Below are positions 15,901 through 23,535 of a DNA stretch of 64,000 nt, piece after piece; within the stretch, counting starts at the first letter, position 1; the number at the start of each line of letters is the position of its first letter. The position numbers and the translations under genes were made by a program. Origin of the DNA: Bacteroidales bacterium UBA4360 (lineage in GTDB: Bacteria > Bacteroidota > Bacteroidia > Bacteroidales > UBA932); NCBI GenBank assembly GCA_002393945.1, contig DGSO01000028.1:23338-87337 (forward strand). Direction: 5' to 3'. The notes beneath the pieces are model-generated. The model had not been told where the DNA came from. It made no database searches and worked only from the letters and a program-made list of their open reading frames with translations.

Positions 15901-17151
15901 ATGAAAAAAGCGTATTTATTTTTGCTTCTGGCGGGCGTAATGTTTGCCTGCACCGCCCCTGTCCAGCCTGAACAAAAGCCTGACAACCAGGATGAGCAGA
16001 ATCCTAGCGGCAACAATCCGGATTTCTCTCCCGAGCCCTGGTACGAAACTAACTACTGGGAGCGTACAGACCGCGAGAAAATGGGCCTCAGGGGTCCTGT
16101 GAAGAGTTGGGTGGGCGTAAACTGGAGTTATCCTACCATTTATGAATTCGACCGTGAGGGCCATCTGATTTCAGAGAGGAGCACCGGCAATGAAAAATGG
16201 GATAGACTTACCATTTACACTTATGACGAAAAGGGGCGGCTCATCAAATCTGAAATGTGCCATCACGTCGGAAAGGATGAGAATGAACTGCCGGATTACA
16301 ATCCTGCCAATAACCCCAATTATGAATGGGCCGGACGCGAGGTTTATGAATTTGAATATAACAACCCCGGAAAATATGTACTAGTGAGTCCTGATATAAA
16401 TGGCTTCCATAGCAGAGGTTTCTGCAACCAGGGAGACCCTCGTGAAAGCATTTCTCCTATCGTCAAGGATTTATCAGCCATCAGATACTCCAATATCAAT
16501 TACGCCTACGAATCAATCGGCCACATTGACACAGAATATATCTTTGAAGGAGACGCCATGTCTGTTTATTCCCATTCCTATGACCGCAAGGTGGTGACAG
16601 ACTGGATTATTGATGAATACACCCTGTATGATGACTACGGTAATATCATAGGCGGCAGCTATTCCGGAAAACACGAAGGCGATATCCTTCCCGAGACTGA
16701 AAATGAATATACTCTCACAGGCTGCGTCTATAAGAATAATTACCCTTATTCCTTTATGGATGAGCGCTTTAGAGGTGTAACTTCAGTTACCTGGGCCGAA
16801 AACGGTATGCCCCTAAAGATTGAAGGAACTGACGGCACTACGGAATACTATCCCGGCAAGCGCCACATCAATATCAAGAAATGGACTTGTGCCCCCGGCA
16901 AGCCCGCAGACCTCCTACTGGGTTTCTCTTACTGGTATGAATATACTATCGATGAGAATGAAGAGTATGCCGGTTATCACGAAAGCCTGATGGAGGACGA
17001 CAGCCGTATCCGCGAATTCAAATGGTACGACTACGTCTATGACAGTTATGGCAACTGGACGCAGTATACGTATGACCAAGAGGCTGTTTTCGCCGCAGGT
17101 ACAGACGGAAAGAGCACCTACACCATCAAGCGACAGATAGAATACTACTAA
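15901..17151 (+). CDS. Lipoprotein of unknown function with YD-like repeats
   Basis: The 416-residue product has a lipoprotein signal (MKKAYLFLLLAGVMFAC, C17), a Pro/Gln/Asn-rich linker, then Tyr/Trp/Asp-rich strands resembling RHS/YD or toxin-like beta repeats (YTYDEKGRLIKSE, YDDYGNIIGGSY, YDYVYDSYGNWTQYTYD). It is probably anchored facing outward. The kelch/AraC regulator begins 37 bp downstream with its own promoter. No function is assigned. Confidence 0.7.
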   Translation: MKKAYLFLLLAGVMFACTAPVQPEQKPDNQDEQNPSGNNPDFSPEPWYETNYWERTDREKMGLRGPVKSWVGVNWSYPTIYEFDREGHLISERSTGNEKWDRLTIYTYDEKGRLIKSEMCHHVGKDENELPDYNPANNPNYEWAGREVYEFEYNNPGKYVLVSPDINGFHSRGFCNQGDPRESISPIVKDLSAIRYSNINYAYESIGHIDTEYIFEGDAMSVYSHSYDRKVVTDWIIDEYTLYDDYGNIIGGSYSGKHEGDILPETENEYTLTGCVYKNNYPYSFMDERFRGVTSVTWAENGMPLKIEGTDGTTEYYPGKRHINIKKWTCAPGKPADLLLGFSYWYEYTIDENEEYAGYHESLMEDDSRIREFKWYDYVYDSYGNWTQYTYDQEAVFAAGTDGKSTYTIKRQIEYY

Positions 17152-17175
17152 ATTCCATATTTGGCGGTAATTGCG

Positions 17176-17183
17176 TATCTTTG
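17176..17183 (+). promoter_or_regulatory. -7 promoter box of the kelch/AraC regulator
   Basis: TATCTTTG ends 5 nt before the ATG at 17189 and would lie inside a longer frame starting at 17171, so the downstream ATG is favoured. Confidence 0.55.
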
Positions 17184-17188
17184 CCTTG

Positions 17189-18850
17189 ATGAAGTACCTG
17201 GGAGCCATAGTATCGGCCCTAATCCTTGCGTCCTGCATCCAGGAGACATCTCCGGGGCAGGCGCTTGGAGAGGCTGACGGCGTGCCGCTTTACAAGATGA
17301 CAGTAGAGCGGCTACCGGACTTTCCAAAGCCCCGGGGCGGGCAGCACACGATGCTCCTTGGAGACGAACTGACGGTCCTTGGCGGCATCACGGACGGCTT
17401 TGTGCTGGAACCAACCATAGCCTATCTCCGGGACGACGTATGGCACCAGGTCCCTATGAAATACCCCCACTACTACGGCTTCACTACCCTCCTTCAGGAC
17501 GGCAGCGTGATGCTTGGTGGCGGCTGCTCGGAGAACTTCGGCATAGGCCAGAGTTGGGGCGTTGAGACATATAACCCCTCAACACATACCTGCAAGGCCG
17601 TAGGAATCATGGACCGGAAACGGGCGGGCGTTTCTGCAAGCGTCTTGCAGGACGGCAGGGTTGTCATTTCCGGCAACTGGTATGCCGATGACGCTATCGG
17701 CCTGTATGAACCCGGCAAGGGCTTCTCATTTGTAAAGGAGCCGGCCGTTCAGCGCGCTTATCCGCAGATTCTTCCTATCTCACCGGACAACGCCATTATC
17801 TTCAGTTCGGAAGACACCCACGGCAACTTTATGCAGGATCTCGTGGACCAGTTAAGCGGAGAACCCTTCACGGAACCGCTGCTGAAAGAGTGGAACATCC
17901 TGCCATATATGGTCAATCCTACATCGGCCGATGACCTCAGGACAGGCGAATATGCGTATCTTCTTCCGGCAAGCCACCAGGAAGACGGTCAGGCAGGCAT
18001 CCTCCGCCTTACTGACGGGCACTTCAGCCTGCTGGAAACGGAGCGCCCGCTGCCGATGGCCCTGCCGGGCGGCGAGCCCCTTGTCTGGATGCACAGCCTG
18101 CAGGTGGACAGGGCATCCCGATGTGCCTGGATGTATGCGCTTTCCGGCAATGGACGCTTTGTTGCCGCAAGGATTGGCTACGATCCCATCTTTGAAGGCG
18201 GGAAAGCAACGCTGGAGATGTTTCTGGCCGATAAACCGGGCGGCGGGTCCTTTTTCAAAAACACCCCCAGGCTGCTTGAAGGAGGCCGGATTGTGCTTGC
18301 AGGAGGCGTATTGTCCGGTGCCCGGGACGACAGCAACTTTGAAGCAACCGCCGAAGTGTGGCTGTTCCATACCACTGCGCCGGCAAAGGATGCTTCCCTC
18401 TGGTGGTGGATACTTTCCATAGCAGGTCTGGCAGCAGCACTGGCTGCAGTATGGGCGTTCCAAAGAAAACGCCAGAATGAGAAGGAAGTTGAAGACCCGG
18501 CCAAACTTGAAAGGAACGACCTCCAGACGCGCATAACCGAACTTGTCGAGGAAAAACAACTCTTCCTGATCAAGGATCTGAAAATTTCAGATATCGCCCG
18601 GGAACTTGGCACAAACGCCACTTATATATCGGCCTGCATAAACGGGCAGATGGGCATTTCCTTCCCGGAATTCATCTCAAGATACAGGGTTGAATATGCC
18701 CTTAAACTGATGCAGGAACACCCGGAAATGTCTTCAGTAGAGGTTTGGGAGGCCTCCGGTTTCAATAACGAGAAAACCTTCTTCCGGCGCTTCCGCTTGC
18801 AGACAGGTTTGACACCCGCCGAATGGAAAAAACAGCATTTAACTAAATAG
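17189..18850 (+). CDS. Membrane-spanning regulator: kelch-like sensor plus AraC-type HTH
   Basis: The 553-residue protein has a lipoprotein-like signal (MKYLGAIVSALILASC, C16). A kelch-type propeller follows (about 25-395; QHTMLLGDELTVLGGI, TTLLQDGSVMLGGG, SVLQDGRVVISG, GRIVLAGGVLSG). A membrane helix (WWWILSIAGLAAALAAVWAF, about 405-425) leads into a coiled coil and a C-terminal AraC-family helix-turn-helix (ISDIARELGTNATYISACIN, VWEASGFNNEKTFFRRFRLQTG). It looks like a one-protein transmembrane sensor-regulator without kinase or receiver domains. The apparent lipidation site is unusual for such a protein. Confidence 0.85.
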   Translation: MKYLGAIVSALILASCIQETSPGQALGEADGVPLYKMTVERLPDFPKPRGGQHTMLLGDELTVLGGITDGFVLEPTIAYLRDDVWHQVPMKYPHYYGFTTLLQDGSVMLGGGCSENFGIGQSWGVETYNPSTHTCKAVGIMDRKRAGVSASVLQDGRVVISGNWYADDAIGLYEPGKGFSFVKEPAVQRAYPQILPISPDNAIIFSSEDTHGNFMQDLVDQLSGEPFTEPLLKEWNILPYMVNPTSADDLRTGEYAYLLPASHQEDGQAGILRLTDGHFSLLETERPLPMALPGGEPLVWMHSLQVDRASRCAWMYALSGNGRFVAARIGYDPIFEGGKATLEMFLADKPGGGSFFKNTPRLLEGGRIVLAGGVLSGARDDSNFEATAEVWLFHTTAPAKDASLWWWILSIAGLAAALAAVWAFQRKRQNEKEVEDPAKLERNDLQTRITELVEEKQLFLIKDLKISDIARELGTNATYISACINGQMGISFPEFISRYRVEYALKLMQEHPEMSSVEVWEASGFNNEKTFFRRFRLQTGLTPAEWKKQHLTK

Positions 18851-18955
18851 AGAGCTGAATTTACCAAGGCGCCTCATCACCTTGAAGACCAGCCAGTCCG
18901 GGAAATGGCGGAAAAAGGGAATGGTGAATGTCCCGCCAAGTTTTGAATTCTCCCA
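18839..18955 (-). pseudogene. Possible gene remnant, about 38 codons
   Basis: The minus strand reads an open frame ending at a TAA (18841-18839). Its protein-like segments are WENSKLGGTFTIPFFRHFPD followed by WLVFKVMRRLG. There is no start codon, and the frame overlaps the 3' end of the regulator gene and the promoter at 18942-18972. It resembles the C-terminus of an enzyme, but I cannot name the family. It may be chance. Confidence 0.3.
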
Positions 18956-18972
18956 TCGTGTTGTTATCTTTG
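18942..18972 (+). promoter_or_regulatory. Consensus promoter (TTTG-N19-TAnnTTTG)
   Basis: TTTG at 18942-18945 and TATCTTTG at 18965-18972 are separated by exactly 19 nt. The box lies 25 nt before the ATG at 18998. Confidence 0.75.
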
Positions 18973-18997
18973 CGTGAGAGTAGTTGGTTGAACTGTT

Positions 18998-19648
18998 ATG
19001 AACGTAGACACATTGTTACATCAGTACTTTCCGGTAGCGGACAGCGTCTGCATAGAGATGTTCGATGAAAAGAACATCCAGCAGGTGTATCGTAGACTGG
19101 TTGAAGTGCTCATTCATCAGCCGGAAGTGGAAACATCCCTGCTTCAGGCAATGAGTTATTGTTTCTACGAAGTAATGGATAACGTACTTATTCACTCCGG
19201 CAAAACTGTAGGCATTGTCATTACCAATTACTCTGAAGATCAGCATTTGATTCAGATTCTTGTTGCCGATGATGGAATGGGCATTCAGGCGTCACTGGCG
19301 CAGAACAGCGAGTATTCTTCTATCACGGAACCGCAGGCACTTGAGTATTGCATCAAGGACAGGGTGTCTGACGGTAAGGGTATGGGCTTCGGCCTATATT
19401 CCACATCAAGATTGATCAATACGGCAGGCCACAAACTGATTATTCGCTCAGGCAATCACACTCTTTCGGCTAATGGCGATATGCAAATTGCAGAATCTGA
19501 GCCGTGGACGGGCACTATCGTTTATTTTGAACTTCGTTCCAATATGGATATTGATCCTTCTTCCGTGGTTGATCATAGAACAGACCCTGCTGAAGAATTC
19601 AACGAATTGTTTTTGGAAGATGATCCCGGATTAGACAAACTATGGTAG
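18998..19648 (+). CDS. GHKL-family ATP-binding protein
   Basis: The 216-residue soluble protein has a HATPase_c fold without a phospho-acceptor domain. The N-box is CFYEVMDNVLIHSGK, G1 is VADDGMGIQ, and G2 is GKGMGFGLYSTSRLIN. It resembles anti-sigma-factor-type kinases and stand-alone GHKL ATPases. It overlaps the STAS-like gene by 7 nt, suggesting a switch module in which the ATPase controls its small partner, as with SpoIIAB and SpoIIAA. The target is unknown. Confidence 0.8.
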   Translation: MNVDTLLHQYFPVADSVCIEMFDEKNIQQVYRRLVEVLIHQPEVETSLLQAMSYCFYEVMDNVLIHSGKTVGIVITNYSEDQHLIQILVADDGMGIQASLAQNSEYSSITEPQALEYCIKDRVSDGKGMGFGLYSTSRLINTAGHKLIIRSGNHTLSANGDMQIAESEPWTGTIVYFELRSNMDIDPSSVVDHRTDPAEEFNELFLEDDPGLDKLW

Positions 19649-19941
19649 TATTTAAGTTTTCCAAATACGGAGACAGTATGGGGACACGTCTCCTTGGAGC
19701 CCAGATCAGGGCCGATCTCCGCCCACTTCTGGACGGGAAAGAGAAAGTTGTGCTTGACTTTTCCGGTATTGACACCGTTACCAATTCGTTCGCAGATGAA
19801 TGCATCGCAAAACTTCTGCTTGAAATGTCGCTGGATGAATTGAAGGCAAAAACCACATTTACAGGTCTCACTCCAATGACAGAGCGTAGCATTCTGACGG
19901 CCTTGAAGCGCCGACAAATACAGATTTTACAAAATCAGTAA
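19642..19941 (+). CDS. STAS-like (DUF4325) protein
   Basis: The 99-residue protein matches DUF4325/STAS-like domains: GTRLLGAQIRADLRPLLDGK, VVLDFSGIDTVTNSFADECI, and a helical end (TERSILTALKRRQIQIL). In these proteins the DFSGIDTVTNSF loop corresponds to the STAS switch region. It overlaps the GHKL ATPase gene and ends in a strong hairpin, so the two form a complete two-gene unit. Confidence 0.82.
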   Translation: MVVFKFSKYGDSMGTRLLGAQIRADLRPLLDGKEKVVLDFSGIDTVTNSFADECIAKLLLEMSLDELKAKTTFTGLTPMTERSILTALKRRQIQILQNQ

Positions 19942-19947
19942 AGCAAC

Positions 19948-19973
19948 AACAGGCCGCGCTAAAGCGGCCTGTT
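19948..19973 (+). terminator. Intrinsic terminator after the GHKL/STAS pair
   Basis: AACAGGCCGC (19948-19957) pairs with GCGGCCTGTT (19964-19973). The run of T is short (TT within GTTTCT), so termination may be moderate. Confidence 0.6.
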
Positions 19974-19997
19974 TCTAATAGAACTTGGCACGAATCT

Positions 19998-20085
19998 GTT
20001 CCAGGTCCGTCTTGAGCCAGAAGGGCCAGGAACGAAAAGGCCCTTATTTGTTCCTGGCCCGTATTTTTTTTCGCGGACCTGGAAC
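19998..20085. other. Large nested hairpin, possible structured RNA
   Basis: GTTCCAGGTCCG (19998-20009) is fully complementary to CGGACCTGGAAC (20074-20085). Nested inside, GGGCCAGGAAC (20023-20033) pairs with GTTCCTGGCCC (20050-20060), followed by a T-rich run at about 20063-20071. The inner stem with its T-run looks like an intrinsic terminator on the plus strand. The outer 12-bp stem is extra, and the whole 88-bp structure could be a small RNA. Confidence 0.55.
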
Positions 20086-20118
20086 ATTTACAATTGTGAT
20101 CGGATTTGAGGCAATTGT

Positions 20119-20149
20119 GTTGGATATATGGTTATTTTTACTAATTTTG
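20119..20149 (+). promoter_or_regulatory. Promoter of the barrel-like protein gene
   Basis: GTTG at 20119-20122 and TAATTTTG at 20142-20149 are 19 nt apart. The -7 box lies 18 nt before the ATG at 20168. Confidence 0.65.
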
Positions 20150-20167
20150 CCGGAAAACACAAGCACT

Positions 20168-20842
20168 ATGAAACATATAATCAGTACTTTAGCCCTGTTG
20201 GCGGTATGCCTGTATGCCTCTGCTCAAAGCCAGGAAAGCAGGGCGTCAATATATGTAAAAGCAGGATTGGGTACCCGTTTGGGACAGGCAAGTGGAAACA
20301 CTGAGCTTGATCGGCAGCATGCGCAAAAATTGTCCAAGGGCTATTCTGCGCAGTTTGAGCTGGTGCTGAACAGGCCTTCGATTATTACGGCAGGGTTTAT
20401 TGTAAATGATTTTCATTCATCTGCTACTGACAGAGTTGTAGTTACTTATACGGATGGCAGTAAGAAGACCGGTGATATGACCGATGTGGCCGATATATGG
20501 TCATTCACTCCGGCAACGTACATTCGCGGAACCATTCTGGACGGCCGTCTAGGCTACTCCTTGGCTGTTGGTGCGGGAATAATGGGACTTCGTGACAAGG
20601 GAGTCCTCTTGGATTATTCGGTCCTGAAGACCGGATGGTGCATGGGAGGCGTGACAGAAGTCTGTTTTGAGTATTACTTAACCCCCACTCTCGCTATAGG
20701 TTTCAACACGGAACTACTTGTTGGAAACCTCACATCCTACAAGACCAAGGAACTCTCCACCGGAAACGTTCAGACAACATCCAAAATCAGCGAACCAATC
20801 AGCCACGTGGATGCTTTGTTGTCGATAGCTTTCGCTTTCTGA
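20168..20842 (+). CDS. Secreted outer-membrane beta-barrel-like protein
   Basis: The 224-residue product has a signal peptide (MKHIISTLALLAVCLYASAQ), then alternating strands (ASIYVKAGLGTRLGQ, GYSLAVGAGIMGL, LTPTLAIGFNTELLVGN) ending in the hydrophobic/aromatic LLSIAFAF typical of outer-membrane barrels. The family is not recognised. It has its own promoter. Directly downstream on the minus strand is a fragment of a second radA gene. Confidence 0.68.
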   Translation: MKHIISTLALLAVCLYASAQSQESRASIYVKAGLGTRLGQASGNTELDRQHAQKLSKGYSAQFELVLNRPSIITAGFIVNDFHSSATDRVVVTYTDGSKKTGDMTDVADIWSFTPATYIRGTILDGRLGYSLAVGAGIMGLRDKGVLLDYSVLKTGWCMGGVTEVCFEYYLTPTLAIGFNTELLVGNLTSYKTKELSTGNVQTTSKISEPISHVDALLSIAFAF

Positions 20843-20843
20843 T

Positions 20844-20940
20844 TTACTTAAACAGAGCCCTCACCAGTGCCGGAATATCGGCAACCTTGACCACTTCTAT
20901 GCCGTCGGGCTTTTTGTCAAAGTGGGTGTACTTCTCTCCG
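20844..20940 (-). pseudogene. Remnant of a second radA 3' end
   Basis: Read on the minus strand, this segment encodes YTHFDKKPDGIEVVKVADIP followed by ALVRALFK and a stop. It is nearly identical in protein to the last 29 residues of the intact radA at 21742, but differs at many synonymous sites. Nothing upstream of that point is homologous: the frame is cut off next to the 101-bp repeat at 20948. It is therefore a diverged, truncated radA 3' end about 800 bp downstream of the intact copy. Confidence 0.85.
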
Positions 20941-20947
20941 GGCAACC

Positions 20948-21048
20948 TGTACCTACAGGTCCACCCGGCTGCACCCCTAAGCACAAAAACGGCCGATTTT
21001 GAGCCTACCGGTCCATAATAATGGCAGGGTAGGCACAGTGCATGGCAA
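20948..21048. repeat. 101-bp dispersed repeat, copy 2
   Basis: Same element as 15165-15265, same orientation, two mismatches. It abuts the truncated radA fragment and lies 50 bp from the end of the nitroreductase gene. Confidence 0.85.
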
Positions 21049-21098
21049 TCTGGGAGGGCGATGAGCGGATTATCATACGCCAGATTAACCTGGCAGGG

Positions 21099-21716
21099 TT
21101 ACAGGGTGATAACCAGCTCTTCGAGGGGTTTGCGTTCGGAGTGGAGCTTAGTGGGGTCGCCGGCGCCGGCGGCAGGGTGGCCGATGGCGAGCAGGCCGTA
21201 GATTCCGTGTTCCCTGGTCTCAGGAAGGGCTTCCCTAATCTTTGAAGGGTCGAAATCCCAAATCCACATATTGGCAAGGCCGGCGTCCGTTGCCGTGAGC
21301 ATCAGGTGTGTCAGGACGATGGCGGCATCGGTTTTGGCGGCGTTAATGCCGTCACTTTCGCGAACCCATGCCTCCTCGTTGCGGCAGCCTACGATGAGCA
21401 CGACAGGCGCATTGTAGCAGGGATGCACAGTCCTGAGTTTTGCAAGGGCTTCTTCGCTCTTCACCACCCAGATGCGCGTGGGCTGCATGTTCATTGCCGA
21501 CGGTGCCATGCGCCCGGCGTCCAGAATCATTTCGAGTTTTGAATCCTGGACAGGAGTGGAGTCAAAACTATGACATGAATAGCGGCTTTCCAGAATGCGC
21601 ATAAAGGCATCGGAACCATACTTGTACTTGGTGATTTTCTGATGTACATCGGAAAAGTTGGCACGGTGGGAGACCTTGGTAATGTCGCTTATGCGACTGA
21701 GGAAGCTTTTTTTCAT
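21099..21716 (-). CDS. Nitroreductase-family flavoprotein
   Basis: The 205-residue protein has nitroreductase/FMN-binding motifs: ILESRYSCHSFDSTPV (residues about 41-56), ILDAGRMAPSAMNMQPTRIW, NAAKTDAAIVLTHLMLTATD, MWIWDFDP and GLLAIGHPA. It probably reduces a quinone, nitro compound or similar substrate with NAD(P)H. The first 38 residues are not typical, and an internal Met at 21602 (MRILESRYS) would give a more usual length. It lies 25 nt after radA, so it may be co-transcribed. Confidence 0.85.
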   Translation of the reverse strand: MKKSFLSRISDITKVSHRANFSDVHQKITKYKYGSDAFMRILESRYSCHSFDSTPVQDSKLEMILDAGRMAPSAMNMQPTRIWVVKSEEALAKLRTVHPCYNAPVVLIVGCRNEEAWVRESDGINAAKTDAAIVLTHLMLTATDAGLANMWIWDFDPSKIREALPETREHGIYGLLAIGHPAAGAGDPTKLHSERKPLEELVITL

Positions 21717-21741
21717 CTGTATTAATTATTGGTTTGTGATT

Positions 21742-23100
21742 CTATTTGAATACGGCGCGCACCAGGGCGGGGATATCGGCAACTTTGACTACCTCGATGC
21801 CTTCGGGCTTTTTGTCGAAGTGGGTGTAGGAGCTGACGTAAATCTTTTTGAACCCGAGGCGGGCGGCTTCCACGGCGCGCCTTGCGGCCTGCGACACCGG
21901 ACGGATTTCACCGCTGAGGCCGATTTCGCCGGCGAAGCACACATCGGCAGGGATGCTGAAATCGAAGTTGGAGGACAGTACGGAGCAGACTACGGCAAGG
22001 TCGCAGGCGGGGTCTGTGATGCGGAGGCCGCCGGCCATGTTGAGGAAGACGTCCTTCTGGCCAAGCTTGAAGCCGGCGCGGCGCTCCAGCACTGCCAGGA
22101 GCATGTTCAGACGCCTGACGTCAAAGCCCGTGGCGCTCCTTTGCGCCGTCCCGTAAACTGCCGATGCCACAAGCGCCTGAACCTCGAACATAAGCGGACG
22201 GTTCCCATCCAGCATAGCGCTGATTGCGGCGCCGGAAAGGCCCTCCTGGTGCATTGGGATGAGCATTTCGGACGGGTTCTCCACCTCCCTGAGGCCTGCT
22301 CCCGTCATCTCGAAAACGGCCAGTTCCGACGTTGACCCGAAACGGTTCTTTATGGAACGAAGCACCCTGTATGCCCCGCGGTTCTCGCCTTCGAACTGCA
22401 GCACCACGTCTACGATATGTTCCAGAATCTTAGGCCCCGCAATGGTTCCCTCCTTGGTAATATGGCCGATAAGAATCACCGGTACGCCCGAAGCCTTTGC
22501 AAAGCGAAGAAGCGTTGCCGCGACTTCCTTTATCTGGCTCACGCTGCCGGCGGTGGATTCCACCTGAGGGCAGTACATGGTCTGTACGGAGTCTACGATG
22601 AGAAGGTCCGGGGCAGTCTCTTCCGCTTCCTTCACTATCTCGGACATGTCAGTTTCGCTGTAGATGAGGCAGTTCGAGGCATCGCCGCCGAGGCGGTCGG
22701 CCCGCATTTTCACCTGCTTTACGCTTTCCTCGCCGGTGACGTACAGCGTCTTCAGCTCCGGCCTCAGAAGCGGCAGCTGCAGCGAAAGGGTACTCTTGCC
22801 GATACCCGGTTCGCCGCCCATGAGCACCAGCGACCCCTTTACGATGCCGCCCCCAAGAAGGCGGTCCACCTCTGCCGATCCAAGGCTCACCCTGTCTTCA
22901 GCCGTGGTCGCGACATCCTTCAGCGGCATGGGCTTCCGGCCCGCTCCGGGCACGGAAACGGCCACCTGGCGCTTGCCGGTGACAACTTCCTTCTCTACAA
23001 GTGTATTCCACTCCCCGCAGGAAGGGCATTTGCCCATCCATTTGGAGTACTCGTTCCCGCAGTGTGTGCAGAAGAACACGGTTTTGGACTTTGTGGCCAT
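21742..23100 (-). CDS. radA: DNA repair protein RadA (Sms)
   Basis: The 452-residue protein has a C4 zinc finger (C11-x2-C14 ... C25-x2-C28), a RecA-like core with Walker A (GGEPGIGKST, about 95-104), the RadA-specific KNRFG motif (IKNRFGSTSELAVFE), and a C-terminal Lon-protease-like domain (VFLNMAGGLRITDPACDLAV, VCFAGEIGLSGEIRPV). RadA helps process recombination intermediates. The ATG at 23100 is chosen over a TTG at 23106. Confidence 0.96.
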   Translation of the reverse strand: MATKSKTVFFCTHCGNEYSKWMGKCPSCGEWNTLVEKEVVTGKRQVAVSVPGAGRKPMPLKDVATTAEDRVSLGSAEVDRLLGGGIVKGSLVLMGGEPGIGKSTLSLQLPLLRPELKTLYVTGEESVKQVKMRADRLGGDASNCLIYSETDMSEIVKEAEETAPDLLIVDSVQTMYCPQVESTAGSVSQIKEVAATLLRFAKASGVPVILIGHITKEGTIAGPKILEHIVDVVLQFEGENRGAYRVLRSIKNRFGSTSELAVFEMTGAGLREVENPSEMLIPMHQEGLSGAAISAMLDGNRPLMFEVQALVASAVYGTAQRSATGFDVRRLNMLLAVLERRAGFKLGQKDVFLNMAGGLRITDPACDLAVVCSVLSSNFDFSIPADVCFAGEIGLSGEIRPVSQAARRAVEAARLGFKKIYVSSYTHFDKKPEGIEVVKVADIPALVRAVFK

Positions 23101-23119
23101 ATACAAAACTATTTATGCA

Positions 23120-23127
23120 CAAATATA
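23120..23127 (-). promoter_or_regulatory. -7 promoter box of radA
   Basis: TATATTTG on the minus strand, 19 nt before the ATG at 23100. Confidence 0.6.
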
Positions 23128-23158
23128 AAAAAAGTCCCCCGGAAAACCGAGGGACTCT
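23127..23158 (-). terminator. Intrinsic terminator after the small lipoprotein gene
   Basis: On the minus strand a 10-bp stem (AGTCCCTCGG with CCGGGGGACT, one mismatch) around a TTTT loop is followed by seven T. It ends transcription from the gene at 23427, just before the radA -7 box. Confidence 0.8.
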
Positions 23159-23178
23159 TGTCTTGAAAGTAATCGTTA

Positions 23179-23427
23179 TTACTTCTTGATAGCCTCGACA
23201 GCCTTGTCACCGGCGGCGTTGATAGCCTCAACTGCCTTCTCGGTAGCGGCGTCCTTAACAGCGGATGCTGCATCCTGGGCGGCCTGCTCTACTGCGCTCT
23301 GTTCAGCAGCCTGCTCTACCTGTGCAGGTTCAGCGGCCTTTTCTGCCTTCTTGGAGTTGTTGTTGCCACAAGAAGCTGCGAGTACCATCATGGCTACTAC
23401 AGCAGCGGACATAAATACTTTCTTCAT
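23179..23427 (-). CDS. Small Ala/Glu-rich lipoprotein (82 aa)
   Basis: The lipoprotein signal is MKKVFMSAAVVAMMVLAASC (C20). The mature part is an Ala/Lys/Glu/Gln-rich amphipathic helix (AEPAQVEQAAEQSAVEQAAQ, EKAVEAINAAGDKAVEAIKK). It probably forms a periplasmic coiled coil, loosely like Lpp-type lipoproteins, but no function is known. A -7 box at 23470 and a terminator at 23127 make it a single-gene transcript. Confidence 0.78.
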   Translation of the reverse strand: MKKVFMSAAVVAMMVLAASCGNNNSKKAEKAAEPAQVEQAAEQSAVEQAAQDAASAVKDAATEKAVEAINAAGDKAVEAIKK

Positions 23428-23469
23428 GATACTATAAATTTAAAATTGAGTTAATTGCCTTATTTGCTG

Positions 23470-23477
23470 CAAATGTA
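23470..23477 (-). promoter_or_regulatory. -7 promoter box of the small lipoprotein gene
   Basis: TACATTTG on the minus strand, 42 nt before the ATG at 23427, a longer leader than most genes here. Confidence 0.55.
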
Positions 23478-23535
23478 GCCCTTATTTTTGAGAGAGACAA
23501 GACTTTTTTAAATTTTTTATTACGGATTGTAAGAA

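Noticed and set aside
18998..19648. Sensor histidine kinase
   Set aside because: Only the ATPase part is present; there is no His phospho-acceptor or sensor domain.
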